Shown here piece by piece: positions 48,716-58,938 of a stretch of 64,000 nt of DNA (the stretch's first letter is position 1; each line of letters opens with the position of its first letter). The position numbers and the translations under genes are program-made. This DNA is from Neonectria sp. B-13 (Eukaryota; Ascomycota; Sordariomycetes; Hypocreales; Nectriaceae): contig NOKP01000006.1 in assembly GCA_002682825.1 (NCBI GenBank), positions 1,922,001-1,986,000 of the forward strand. Direction: 5' to 3'. The notes beneath the pieces were generated by a model. The model made no database searches. It had not been told where the DNA came from and saw nothing but the letters and a program-made list of their open reading frames with translations.

Positions 48716-51700
48716 ATGTCTTCCACACGCTCCTCATCCCCCGTGTCGGGTGGTTCTCCTGAGCTAATGACACCGGGATCCAAGACCAGAGCCCTACTTG
48801 CAACCGTCGAAAGCAGCGACGACGAGGCTTCTCCCTCGACCATCATCACAAAGAACCAGGCAGCCCAACCAACACAATCAAAACCTCGCAACATTGGCTT
48901 ACCACGACTACCCACACACGACACCGAGTCAGACGAGTCCGATGAGGATATCAGGCCAAGGGGACGACTCGCGGCCGGGATGCTGGGCATTACCCGACCA
49001 CAAGAATCAACAGAGATCAACCCTTCAGAAACCGCCCGGGATCGAGTCAATAAAATGTTTGCCCGTGAGCAGGAGGCTGAGAAGACGGGCGACGTCGAGA
49101 TGGCAGACGCGGAAGACGAGGATAACAATCTCCCTGTCGCGCCTCGAAGGCTGAAGCGCAAGATCATCGAAGCACCCACAACCGATAACGCTGCACGTGC
49201 AACTAAATCCCCTAGCCCAGGGCTTTTCGTTTCTTCTCCCGCTCGTCCTTCCCCTTCAAAATCTGCCCATCATGGCTCCGACTCTGAAGATGACCTTCCA
49301 GCTCTCAAGTCGGATCGAATTGAAGCTCTCGTTAAGCGCACACGCCAAGAACGCAGGGCTCGGGAAGCTGCCGAGGAGGCCCTAGATGCAGAAAGGCAGG
49401 CTCAGCAAGAAAAGCTTGCATCCGAACTTGAGCAGCTGGCATCCGACGACAACGACTCCGGTATCACAGATGACGAGGGTGGTCGGAAACTTACCCAGGG
49501 TCCTCGACCGTCAGCCCGCAAGGCGAGCAAGAAAGCCATCGAGGAAATGAACCGAGAAACCCAAAGGATGGCAAGGAACATGCAGCTTGCCCACCAAGCA
49601 AAGACACGAAAGAAGATCACCAAGAACAGCCTGTTTGAGCGCTTCAATTTCCGACCTGCCGGCGAGCCGGAGCCAAAGGTCTCGAGCTCAAGCCGACCCG
49701 CGAGCCCTCACTCAGATGTGGAGATGAGAGATTCCGACACACCACCAAGCTCTCCCCCACTTGAGAAGAAGCCCGCCGCGCCAGAGCCTGAGAATGAGGA
49801 AGCGGGTCTGCCAAGTGTAGACGAGTTGACCTCATCCGCGAAGCTGCGTCTCGACAAAGGCAAAGGCAAGGCTGTTGATGTTGCAGAGCAACCTCCCAAA
49901 TCACCCCCTAAGACCAAGCGTCAGGTTCGCATCAAGCTGCCTCGCGTGCAGGCAAATGTCACCATGCTCGACTCCGATGACGAGCTGGAGATTACTACGA
50001 CAACCAAGGACAAAGTCAAAGCTGTCTTCGACAGCATCCCATCCAGGAAGGCACAGGAGTCTCACTCTTTGCAGGCTCTGCGAGCACTTGCCCAGGTGAG
50101 GTCTCCCGGCAAGGAGACCCGACGACGGGACGACAACCGCGGAATGACGGTCGGACAGCTCCAGGCTTCTCTCTATCAAAAGGCCAGACAACAGGCTAAG
50201 CTAGAGCGCGATCGCCGACTTGAGATGCTCAAGGCTCAAGGAATCGTGATCCAAACTTCAGAGGAACGCGAGCGTCAGATGCAGGAGGTCGAAGATATCG
50301 TCGCCAAGGCACGGGACGAGGCCCAGAAGCTCATGCACCAAGAGCGAGAGGAAGTGAAGAAGGAGAGGCTGGAAAGCGGAGAAGTTGACCCCTTGGCCTG
50401 GGATGACAGCGACGACGAGGAGTACCATGCCTCCGCCGACGAGGCTGATGCTGAAGCGTCTGCCATCGAGTTGTCTGGTTCCGAAGAAGAGGATGACGAG
50501 GATGACGAGGCTGGTGGCAACCCAATGTTCGAGGACGAGGCCGAGGACGCTGAATCCCAGGCATTTGTTGAAGATGTCGAGGACAAGAGTCTCGTAGCCA
50601 GTCAAGACGTGGACGAAGACGTCGAGGACCTGCCAGTTCCGAGCAAGCGACGCGCGCGGAAGCACATCACCATCCTCTCCGATGATGAGGATGAGAATGA
50701 GAACGTGAACAGTGTCGAGGCTACGCCGAAGCCAAAGGCTACGTACAAGTCACCCACCGTTCCCAGTACTCAGTCTCCTGTCGCCCCCACCTCGGTATTG
50801 CGATCAGCAAAGAAGACCTTCATCCCAGGACTGCCTGTCACTGGACCGGCCGGCCTCGGTCTCACTCAGATCTTTGCCGGTACCATGGACGACAGCCAAA
50901 TGGGCCCTGCCAGCGGCCCGACGCAGTCCATGATGCCAGACTTTGATAATTTCCCCGACTCGAATTTCTCAGCGACCATGGACGAGCCCGAAGACATGAT
51001 CGTGGACAGCCAGAAGGACGACACCCAGAAGGTTACCCAGGGAATCCAGCTCAACTTCTCCCAGTCGCAAATGCGAGGCCTCGACAGCCTCCTGCGCGAG
51101 GAATCGAGCACTCAGCTTTCCGATTTGATTGAACTTTCGCAAGACGGCGGGTTCCAGGAGCACACCCCTCTCGCGAACAGGTTCATCGAACCTCCCGTTT
51201 CTACTGTTGAGACAGTTCTCGTTGGCCATCACGAAGCTGCTGGCCAAACCTCGCCTCTCGTTCGCCGAGGACGGCTCAGACGGAAAATGGACACAGCTTC
51301 GCGGGTTGAGGAGACCCCTGAGCCAACCGGCACAGAGAAGCCTGAGACAATCTTCAACGTCTTGAACGAGGGTGCCAAGAAGGAGAAGAAGCGCCAACTC
51401 CAGGAAGACTTTGACCGGAAAAAGAGCAAGGCGAAGGACATGATTCAGGAGCAGGCCGAGGAGTCTGAGGATGAATACGCTGGCCTAGGCGGTGCCGATG
51501 GCGAGGACAGTGACAACGAGTCCATTGCCTCCGTAAAGGAGATGATCGACGATGCTGCTGGAAACAATGTCGACGAGGCCAAGCTGGCAGCATTCTATGC
51601 GTAAGTCGATTCTTACCTTACATAAGAGCAAGAGCTAACATTCACAGGGACCGTGAGCGCGCAGAGGATGAGAAGCAAGTTGAGAAGCTTTTCAAGGACA

Positions 51701-52644
51701 TCACAACCGGAATGCTGCGACGCAAGCGCGGGGCCAACTACGACCTCTCTGACTCTGATGACGACGGTGAGGCCCGACGACGCATGAAGCGTCGTCAGTT
51801 CGCCAAAATGCAGAAGGCTCTTTTCTCGGATGAGCGCGTCAAGAAGATTGCCGAGAACCCCGGCAACCAAGCGTTCCTGCGAACCATTGAAGACCACGGC
51901 AGTGACGATGAGACGGACTTCCTCGATGCCATCGACCAGCCCATGGAGGAGTCGCAGCAGTCCCAATCCCAGGACGACGAAAGCGCAAAGGCGCAAACCA
52001 TCCCAGACAGCCAGCCGCGCAAGCCGCTTGGCTCTGCGGGAGACAACAGGCCATCTGCCCAGCTGCGGAGGACCAAGGATGGCAAGAAGCCATCCAACAT
52101 TGGCGAGGTCCGCGAGACTCTCTCCAACCTGCTGGAGGAAACCCATGGCGCCGTTGTCCCTGCCACCGAACCTGGGTCCGACAGTGAGGACGAAGGCCAA
52201 CAGTCGCCAACCCGCAGCGACAAGGAGAACCACGAGCCGAACTCTCGCCGCGGCCGTGTTGCCGTCGTTGACCGTATCAGCCTCAAGCGCAACAACTCGT
52301 CTACCTTGTCGGCATCCGCCCGCCTCGCCTTCGCTGCCGCGTCGGCATCCACTTTCAAGGTCCCGGCGCTTCTTCGTCGCGCGACCACCAACTCGATAAT
52401 GTCGGGTTCCTCCTCATCCACGACGAACTCTGGGGTATCGACGCCGACGAGCGGGTTTGGTGATGAGCCCAAAATCAAGAAGAGCTCAGGCAAGAAGAGT
52501 GGCGTGAACGCCTTCGCACGAGATAGCGAGAGGAGGGCGCGCCTAGAGCAGAGCGAACGGAGGAGAGAGGAGAGAAAGGTCAAGGGAGCGGAAAGGAGAA
52601 TTGGTGTTGTAGGCGGATTATTGGGCAAGGGAACGTTTGAGTAA
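48716..52644 (+). CDS. MRC1: Mediator of replication checkpoint (Claspin homologue)
   Basis: Nuclear replisome adaptor that couples stalled forks to the checkpoint kinase and supports fork speed. Two exons, 48716-51600 and 51648-52644, with a 47-bp in-phase intron, encode 1293 residues, within the range of fungal Mrc1. The protein is highly charged with coiled-coil-like Arg/Glu stretches (about 490-560) and acidic clusters (about 565-670). An SQ/TQ cluster of about ten sites lies at residues 717-808, the kind of target phosphorylated by Mec1/Rad3-type kinases. The conserved MRC1-like domain follows: DDAAGNNVDEAKLAAFYADR, KDITTGMLRRKRG and the ALFSDERVKKIAENPGNQAF block. The Ser-rich C-terminus ends in Arg/Glu-rich sequence. 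Start chosen at the first ATG; the frame extends upstream without one. Confidence 0.93.
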
Positions 52645-53083
52645 AAGCTGCATATGGACGGACGGTGTTTGGGAATCTTATCAGGAAAGGGATTGGGTTT
52701 GGGTCTTTGAATTAGCAAGGCGTTGACGGTTTGGTCACGACAAGAAGGGATACCTGTTTTGATTTATGTTCAAACAGCAGAAGCGTATCATTTAGTCTTA
52801 GGTTTGCTCTGATAGCAACTCATACGAATCATTGTTAACCAACCAAGCAAGTCTTAACTGAGTAAAGTGAGCTAACCCCGTGAAGAGACTATAGAACTCG
52901 ATAGCTTGAAGTCGTCGACCTTACTTTAGCTCTTACGCAACCAATGTCAGTGCGCCCCACCAAGGATCCACAACTTAGGTATATCCACTGCAATTGGCAA
53001 AATGAGGCCATCTCGGGTAGCCGATCCACACCCACTCACTCACATTACTCTTGGAGGTCATGGAGTCCAATAGGCAAAAAGAG
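52645..53083. other. Intergenic region, MRC1 3' flank
   Basis: AT-rich 3' flank of MRC1 running to the tRNA cluster. It ends in the aaaaa run (53076-53080) that is a T-run terminator for the first tRNA. Confidence 0.6.
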
Positions 53084-53157
53084 TGATTCCGCCCGGGCTC
53101 GAACCGGGGACCTTCTCGGTGTTAACGAGATGCCATAACCAGCTAGACCACGGAACC
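53084..53157 (-). tRNA. tRNA-Val (AAC), copy 1
   Basis: Reading the minus strand gives a 74-nt cloverleaf without intron: acceptor stem GGTTCCG/CGGAATC, anticodon stem TCTCG/CGAGA around loop TTAACAC (anticodon AAC), T-arm CCCGG-TTCGAGC-CCGGG and discriminator A. It closely matches the yeast tRNA-Val(AAC). A run of five T on the minus strand lies just after the 3' end as polymerase III terminator. Confidence 0.96.
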
Positions 53158-53196
53158 GAAAGCTGTGTGTGTTGGTGTTGTGTCCCAGAGGGGACG

Positions 53197-53270
53197 TGAT
53201 TCCGCCCGGGCTTGAACCGGGGACCTTCTCGGTGTTAACGAGATGCCATAACCAACTAGACCACGGAACC
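53197..53270 (-). tRNA. tRNA-Val (AAC), copy 2
   Basis: Same cloverleaf and anticodon as copy 1, differing at two bases: D-arm AGTTGG rather than AGCTGG, and T-loop TTCAAGC rather than TTCGAGC. Both changes are in loops and tolerated. No run of four or more T occurs on the transcribed strand between its 3' end and copy 1 39 bp downstream. Confidence 0.95.
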
Positions 53271-53462
53271 TAAGCTTGCTTTGGATGATGGAAACCGGTG
53301 GGCCGTATGTGCCTCATGTGGTCACAGTGCTGTTATCGCGGTGAAGAGCAAAAAACATGAGGAGAAAAGCGGAGCTTCTAGTCCTCTTTTGCCCTAAACG
53401 CCGCGACTTGTGGACGGAGCGTCTAAGTGGTGATGGTGTTTTGATGCACAACGGCAAAAATG

Positions 53463-53536
53463 TGATTCCGCCCGGGCTCGAACCGGGGACCTTCTCGGTG
53501 TTAACGAGATGCCATAACCAGCTAGACCACGGAACC
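53463..53536 (-). tRNA. tRNA-Val (AAC), copy 3
   Basis: Identical to copy 1 over the 74-nt gene by eye. A T-run (five T) follows the 3' end. The flanks differ from the other copies, so duplication is limited to the gene body and a few bases beside it. Confidence 0.96.
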
Positions 53537-54481
53537 AGCTGTTTTGTTGCAGATCGGTGCCGTTATTGAGGTTTATATACGCTAAGAGAACTTGGTTCTT
53601 GTGATTCTCTGTCATGAACGTCTTCGCGACGCTGGTTCTAGTCGTGAACTCGAACGAGCCCAGCTTTTCAGTTACGATCACGCGTTGGGCGATTCACATG
53701 AAAAACGAATCTACTTTCGAGACCGCAGTATTGAAAGTCTAGACATGCTCGTTCCCACTCGCTTTTCCGTGTTCAGCTCAGCTCGGTTTTAAAAAAATCA
53801 CGACCATTGCTATGTGAATCAAAACACAGCGGAAACAAGACATCTCTGTGTGAACGAATATGAGAAGACAACAGAACTTCGCCTCGATCAGACTCCGAAC
53901 GTACTTATGACAAAAAGGCCATGCTTCTTGCCCACGAGTCGTTGGCATGCCACGTGAATGGATGTTGTGTTGCCCATCATTTACCATGTACAGCAAACTC
54001 GGCCAAATACCCGGTAGTTGGTAGAAAGCGGCTTCCCCCCTGAAATGCTAAACTCTGTACGCCCTGTCGCTACATAGGTACGTAGGAAACTATGTTCCCT
54101 CAATTCACATCAACACAAATATCATAACATGTATGGAGAGTGGGTGGGGTATTATCAGATGGAGAGCAGTTATCACTCTTCTTCTTCCTTTAATTCTTGA
54201 TACCGCTTTTCCCTTTCCCCCTCCTTCTCTTGTTATTCCTGCTGATGGCTCGTCTCGTAGTGACAACTACAACCCGTCTTACGGAACTCAACAACATCAT
54301 AAGCTCCGCAATCCCGCATCTCCGCATCTCCGCAAGTCAAGTCGAGTACAAGACGGCCTCGTCGTGCCAAGAACATGGTGCTGAGAACATTGTTGCCTTC
54401 ATTAATCGACAAAAACGAGTTACACTATCATATCAAATATATCGGACGCTCTTCATTCAGGCTCTGTGTTCAGCCCTCATC
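53537..54481. other. Intergenic region
   Basis: AT-rich spacer before the NmrA-like gene; no gene or repeat beyond a TAGGTACGTA-like site at 54072-54087. In-frame codons upstream of 54482 are open but lack conserved sequence. Confidence 0.55.
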
Positions 54482-55408
54482 ATGACTACCAGTACACCAA
54501 CTGCCTTCGTTACCGCCGCGACTGGTGCGCAAGGCATAGCCGTCGCACGACAGCTCCGTAACCTTGGCTGGGCTGTCCATGCAACTGACCGTAATTTGGA
54601 CACAACGGCTGTGCGCGAACTACAGAGTCATTCTGTTGAAGTTGTGGCTGGTGACTGGGACGACGAAGAGGTGCTCGCTGGCGCTCTTGCTGGGTGCTCC
54701 CACCTGTTCCTCAACTTGATGCCCAATCTGGCAGCCTTCAGCTCTGAAGTCCCATATGCCAAACGTATCATTGCTATCGCCAAGGCTGCGGGTGTCAAGC
54801 AAGTAGTTTACTTAAGCGCTCTGTCCGTCAAGGGTCTCCAACAGAGGCGATATTACCATCCCGATAACCCGGTGGCGAAGGCACATGGCTGGAAGCAAGA
54901 AGTTGAAGCACTTGTCGGAGCCGCTGGGTTTGAGACGTGGACAATTCTTCGCGGGAGCTTCTTCATGGTCAACTTCCTTGCGGCCAAGGTGAACATGATG
55001 TTCCCTGAATTGGTGCGAACCAACATATGGACGACGGCCTATACGCCAGAGGTTCGACTGCCCATGGCTGACATGGAAGACATGGCCAAGTTTACAGTGG
55101 CTGCGTTTCAAGACCCGGTTCGATTTCATCAGCAGGTGATTGAGATCGCCAGCGAGATTTTATCACCTGACGAGATAATGCAGCAGCTAGGGGAAGTTAA
55201 TGGGAGGGGAATGCGTACTTCCTTCTTGACGAATGAAGAGATCGAAGCACAAAAGGCGACGAACTTGTTCGTCGTTGTTCAGCTGATGTCCAGAGACTTG
55301 GATAAATCCGTGGACCTTGCAGAGGTCAAGTCGTGGGGCATTCCGTTGGGAACGTTCCGGCAGTTCCTGCAGAGAGAGCGGAGATGGGTAAAGGAAACTT
55401 ACCCGTAA
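54482..55408 (+). CDS. NmrA-like NAD(P)-binding protein
   Basis: Single-exon gene for a 308-residue protein of the atypical short-chain dehydrogenase group. The N-terminal Rossmann motif TAATGAQGIAVARQL (T-G-x-x-G) binds the dinucleotide; it is followed by VEVVAGDWDD, VKQVVYLSALSV and a Trp-rich WTILRGSFFMVNF, typical of NmrA/HSCARG proteins. These act as redox sensors or NAD(P)-dependent reductases; NmrA itself represses nitrogen regulation, but this protein is too general to assign that role. The start ATG is at 54482; the frame is open upstream to 54197, but that part is low in similarity and probably leader. It meets the ABC1-kinase gene tail to tail with 177 bp between. Confidence 0.88.
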   Translation: MTTSTPTAFVTAATGAQGIAVARQLRNLGWAVHATDRNLDTTAVRELQSHSVEVVAGDWDDEEVLAGALAGCSHLFLNLMPNLAAFSSEVPYAKRIIAIAKAAGVKQVVYLSALSVKGLQQRRYYHPDNPVAKAHGWKQEVEALVGAAGFETWTILRGSFFMVNFLAAKVNMMFPELVRTNIWTTAYTPEVRLPMADMEDMAKFTVAAFQDPVRFHQQVIEIASEILSPDEIMQQLGEVNGRGMRTSFLTNEEIEAQKATNLFVVVQLMSRDLDKSVDLAEVKSWGIPLGTFRQFLQRERRWVKETYP

Positions 55409-55585
55409 ACACAAACCACTTATTTGTTCGTCAACGCCTCTTACCATCACGGCTCAGTCATCGCCTGGTAACATCTTCACTGGGTGGGCGGGGTTTAGCT
55501 GGCTGATGCTAGGCAGACTAAATATGAGACTGATAGCTCAGGCGTTCATTATGTACGATTCTATGTAGGTATGTAATTCTAGACA

Positions 55586-57490
55586 TCATTCTCTTAAAAG
55601 AGCATTGGAAAACTCAACCCCCTTTAAACCCAGCATCCTCTTCGCGCCCAGCCACAGCTCAAACGCCTCCAGTTTGACCTCGACGCGCAGGTAGCCGATC
55701 CACGCGGCGAACATCCGCAAGGCGTTGGGCGGCCATAGTAGCGACCCGCGATTACGGATCTCTTCAAGCTGCTCGTAGAAGACGGTGCGCGTGCAGTACC
55801 GCGCAAGAATCATGAAGCTGCGGATCGGGCCCTGCTGCGTCTGCAGGTTCTCGTCCAGGCTGCGCGTCAGGTCGTTCGTCTTGAGGATCAGGAGGATGAT
55901 GCGCGGCACGCGGCCTAGCAGGCCTACGAGGTCGACGATGAGGCCATCTTGAAGCGCGCCGCTCATGTTCTTTTCTTCGTCTGACGAGCGCGTCCGGAGG
56001 ATGGAGCCTTCCTGGCTGACGATGCTGTAGTCTCGACCAGTGATGGCCGAGGCGAATAGGGGGAAATCCTTATCGGTGATGCCGGCAACCTCGTGTGCGT
56101 ACTTCCTCATCTTGTCCATGTCGCCGTCAATGACTGCGAGCCACATCTTGGCGTAGGATCGGCGAAGGGGAAGATCGATGTCGCGGTACAGGCCGTGATC
56201 GTAGAGAATTACGTCGAAGTTCGGGCCACGACCTAGGCGGCGACGTGAATTGTTCTTGCGGATGGCGATGTTGCCGCCGTGAGGATCGCAGTGAAGGGGC
56301 GCACCGTTGCCGAAGATCATCTCGTTGAAGATGCGGGCGAGGGTGGCGGAAACCTCGTCGCGATCGATCCCGTTATTGTCCAGATACTCGAGGTCGTCGA
56401 GGCGGTGCCCAGACTCACAAGCCATCACAAGGATGCGCTTCTTCGCCCAGATGACGTCGGGGATAACAAGTGGCAACTGGGGGATTTTGGCGAAATGCGC
56501 CTTCATGCGACCAGCGTTATGTGCCTCCTCCTGAAAATCTAGTTCCTTGGGCAGGGAGACGTCCATCTCGGCAGATAGCCACTCCAGGTCGTACTCCGGG
56601 AAAAACCGCTTTAGCGTGGAGAAGGTATATCTGGTCAGGGCGAGGTCCAACGGGGCCCAGGCCTCCAGTTCCGGATGCTGGACTTTGACAGCAACTTTTC
56701 GACTAGAATCCTTGATGGTCGCCAAGTGTACTTGTGCGAGTGAGGCGGCGCCAATGGGCTCGCTCGAGAACTCGGAGAAGTAGTCCCAAAGGCCCTCTCC
56801 TGTGTCCAGGCGGAACATCTTCTCGATGGACTCGAAGGACGATACGGGGCACCTGTCTTGTAGGGGGATGAATGTCGTCGTCCATTCCGGCGGGAGGAGA
56901 TAGTTCATGGCGCTCTGTGGTTCTGCGGTTAGCCATGGCCCAAGTCTGATAGGGGGCAAGTAGACACATACTAGGTGCTGCCCGAGTTTGATAAAGATGC
57001 CGCCGTTCTTTTCCAAGACTACCAACGTCCGCTCGGCACATCGCTTGTGGCACGAATTCAACAGCTTATCTCGGTCCTCTCTGGCCTCGGTGGTCGCTCT
57101 CGCATTCAACGTCGTCCGGTAGCTGCCGCGTCGTTAGCCCAAAGCCCACGCTTCGGAAGGGCGATTGGCGCCGTACTCATTGATGCAGATGGCCAGTGCC
57201 GCCGCCACTCTGCCAGTTCGCTCCGCCGCCTCATATCCGTTCTTGATGTCGTCGGTAAACGCAAGCGCACCTGCGGCTATTGTCGCCGTGCCTGTCGAGG
57301 CGTACAACACAACGCGGCCGGGCCCTCGGCTGGGTCCATTGCGCCCGCGCGAACTCCGCCCCGAGGCGAAACCTTTTGCGCGGACGTGTCGCAGCGGTTT
57401 ACTGCGAACCAATTGGTTCCGGCAGGTCGAGCAGGTCCATGGTCGAGCGCCGATGCGGGTGGCGAAGGTAGGGAAGGAAAAGACGTTCAT
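55586..57490 (-). CDS. MCP2: Mitochondrial ABC1/ADCK1-type atypical kinase
   Basis: Predicted 597-residue member of the ABC1 (UbiB) family in three exons, 57490-57177, 57122-56972 and 56914-55586, in phase. Conserved elements: K-x-G-Q motif FIKLGQHLSAMNYLLPPEW (K150-Q153), Ala-rich nucleotide loop PIGAASLAQVH (208-218), ATP lysine in VAVKVQHP (K232), catalytic HCDPHGGN, and D-H-G in YDHGLYR. The N-terminus has an Arg/Ser-rich, acidic-free presequence and a hydrophobic segment (VVLYASTGTATIAAGALAF), fitting import to the mitochondrial inner membrane. Sequence in GGIFIKLGQHLSAMNYLLP is closest to the ADCK1/Mcp2 (Cqd2) branch rather than Coq8. In yeast that branch affects coenzyme Q distribution and lipid homeostasis. 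Kinase activity is not established. Symbol is by homology. Confidence 0.88.
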
Positions 57491-57986
57491 CTGGTCGCGC
57501 AAGGACTCAACGGCAGAAACAGGATTGCGGAAGAAGGCGATTCCTCATTCTAAGACGACAACAAGGCCAGCGAAAGGTGGTATTGGAATAGAGAATATCG
57601 ACCTCAGCTCATGTCGTCAATGTCGCCAGGTTTTTTCGTTCGGTGTGCCGATTCACCGATCGCCTCCGTCCGTCCAGGTCGCCAATTCGGCTGGGGCCGG
57701 GGCGAACCTCGGAGCCCCACCAGGACAAGTCCGAGGTACGTACCTGTAAGTGCTGTGGTCGTGTGATCGGCGGGCACTCAAAGATCCCGCACTGCTACTT
57801 ACTAAGTAGTATTTACGATCTCCACGTGACCACGCGATCGTGACAGAACCGCGTCAAGTCGGCGTCGCCTCGACCCGCCCACCTTCCTTTACCTACCTAC
57901 CATCCACTCTCCAACTCGCATCACATTACAACACCCTCTCGAAAAGCATTGCAACAAGACACCTTTGACTTTTCGACTCCAAGTCT
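57491..57986. other. Divergent promoter region
   Basis: About 0.5 kb shared by the ABC1-type kinase and the small acidic protein genes. It includes the 12-bp palindrome AGGTACGTACCT (57734-57745) and a TACCTACCTACC run (57891-57902). Confidence 0.6.
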
Positions 57987-58752
57987 ATGCAACACCCAGA
58001 CAACGAACACGCAGCCACCAAAATGCTGTCATTTGCCCCTACACCAATCTTCTCCGGCTCCTGGAACCATCGCCCAGTCGTGCCTTCGCCACTTTCATCC
58101 TCTCCCGTTCGCGCATCGTCACCACTTTCGCCAATTGACAGGAACACGCTCCCCCAGCGACAAGTTCAGTCGTCACCTATTCAGCCCCTCAAATTCAAGT
58201 TTGCCTCGCGACCGACGCGCCCAAACCCCGTTGTCCGGAAGCGAGAGGATATTCAGGAGGGCAGACGGAGGCTCTTCCTTCAGAATGTCCGCCAGAAGAG
58301 CGAAGATAAAGCGTGGCAGAGGAGAGACGTCGAGGGACAGGTGAGACCATCGACTTGACGCGACGAAGACACTCGTTACTAACAGCCGATAACAGTTACT
58401 CAAAACGAGCTTCTTAGCAAACCAGGGGCAACTGTCCTACGACGCGCCCGAGTTTTCAGAGGCAGACATCGAGGATGCTATGATGTTTCAGCAAGAGGAG
58501 TTCCATATCCCTGAAGAGGATGAAATGATGGTTGACGACGCCATGGAGGATCAAGAACTCGAAGCCATGCTGGCGTCCTACCAGGAACAACACCCAGCAT
58601 CATTGCAACGACCACCCTCCACAATTTCAGACGAGGACTATGACGACATCTTTGCAGAGCTCATTTCGCAAGAGCAACCTCAACAGGTATGCCATCAAGA
58701 GGCATCAAACCATATGGATGTCTCGGGCGAGGACGACGTGATGCAATCTTGA
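57987..58752 (+). CDS. Small acidic fungal protein, unknown function
   Basis: Predicted 236-residue protein in two exons, 57987-58340 and 58396-58752, joined in phase. I do not recognise it. The N-terminal half is basic and Pro/Ser-rich with a conserved-looking core KFKFASRPTRPNPVVRKRED followed by RRRLFLQNVRQ. The C-terminal half is acidic with APEFSEADIEDAMMFQQEEF and a Met/Asp/Glu stretch, then DEDYDDIFAELI. It looks like an intrinsically disordered nuclear or adaptor protein. A second in-frame ATG at 58023 (MLSFAPTP) could be the true start, since the first 12 residues are polar and unremarkable. It converges with PEX19, the stops 186 bp apart. Confidence 0.75.
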
Positions 58753-58938
58753 GAGTGAGCGATGTGTTGATTTATGGTCTCCGGTTTCTGCATTCGTATC
58801 ATGGCGTTGGGGTTATAACATCAGGTCAAGGGAATTGGAGTTTTGGCAATACCACGGGTACATATCATCGGCTGTGTACAATGACATGACCACGTGGAAG
58901 GGTATATAGAACGTGGATAAAAACATCCGACTCGGTAT

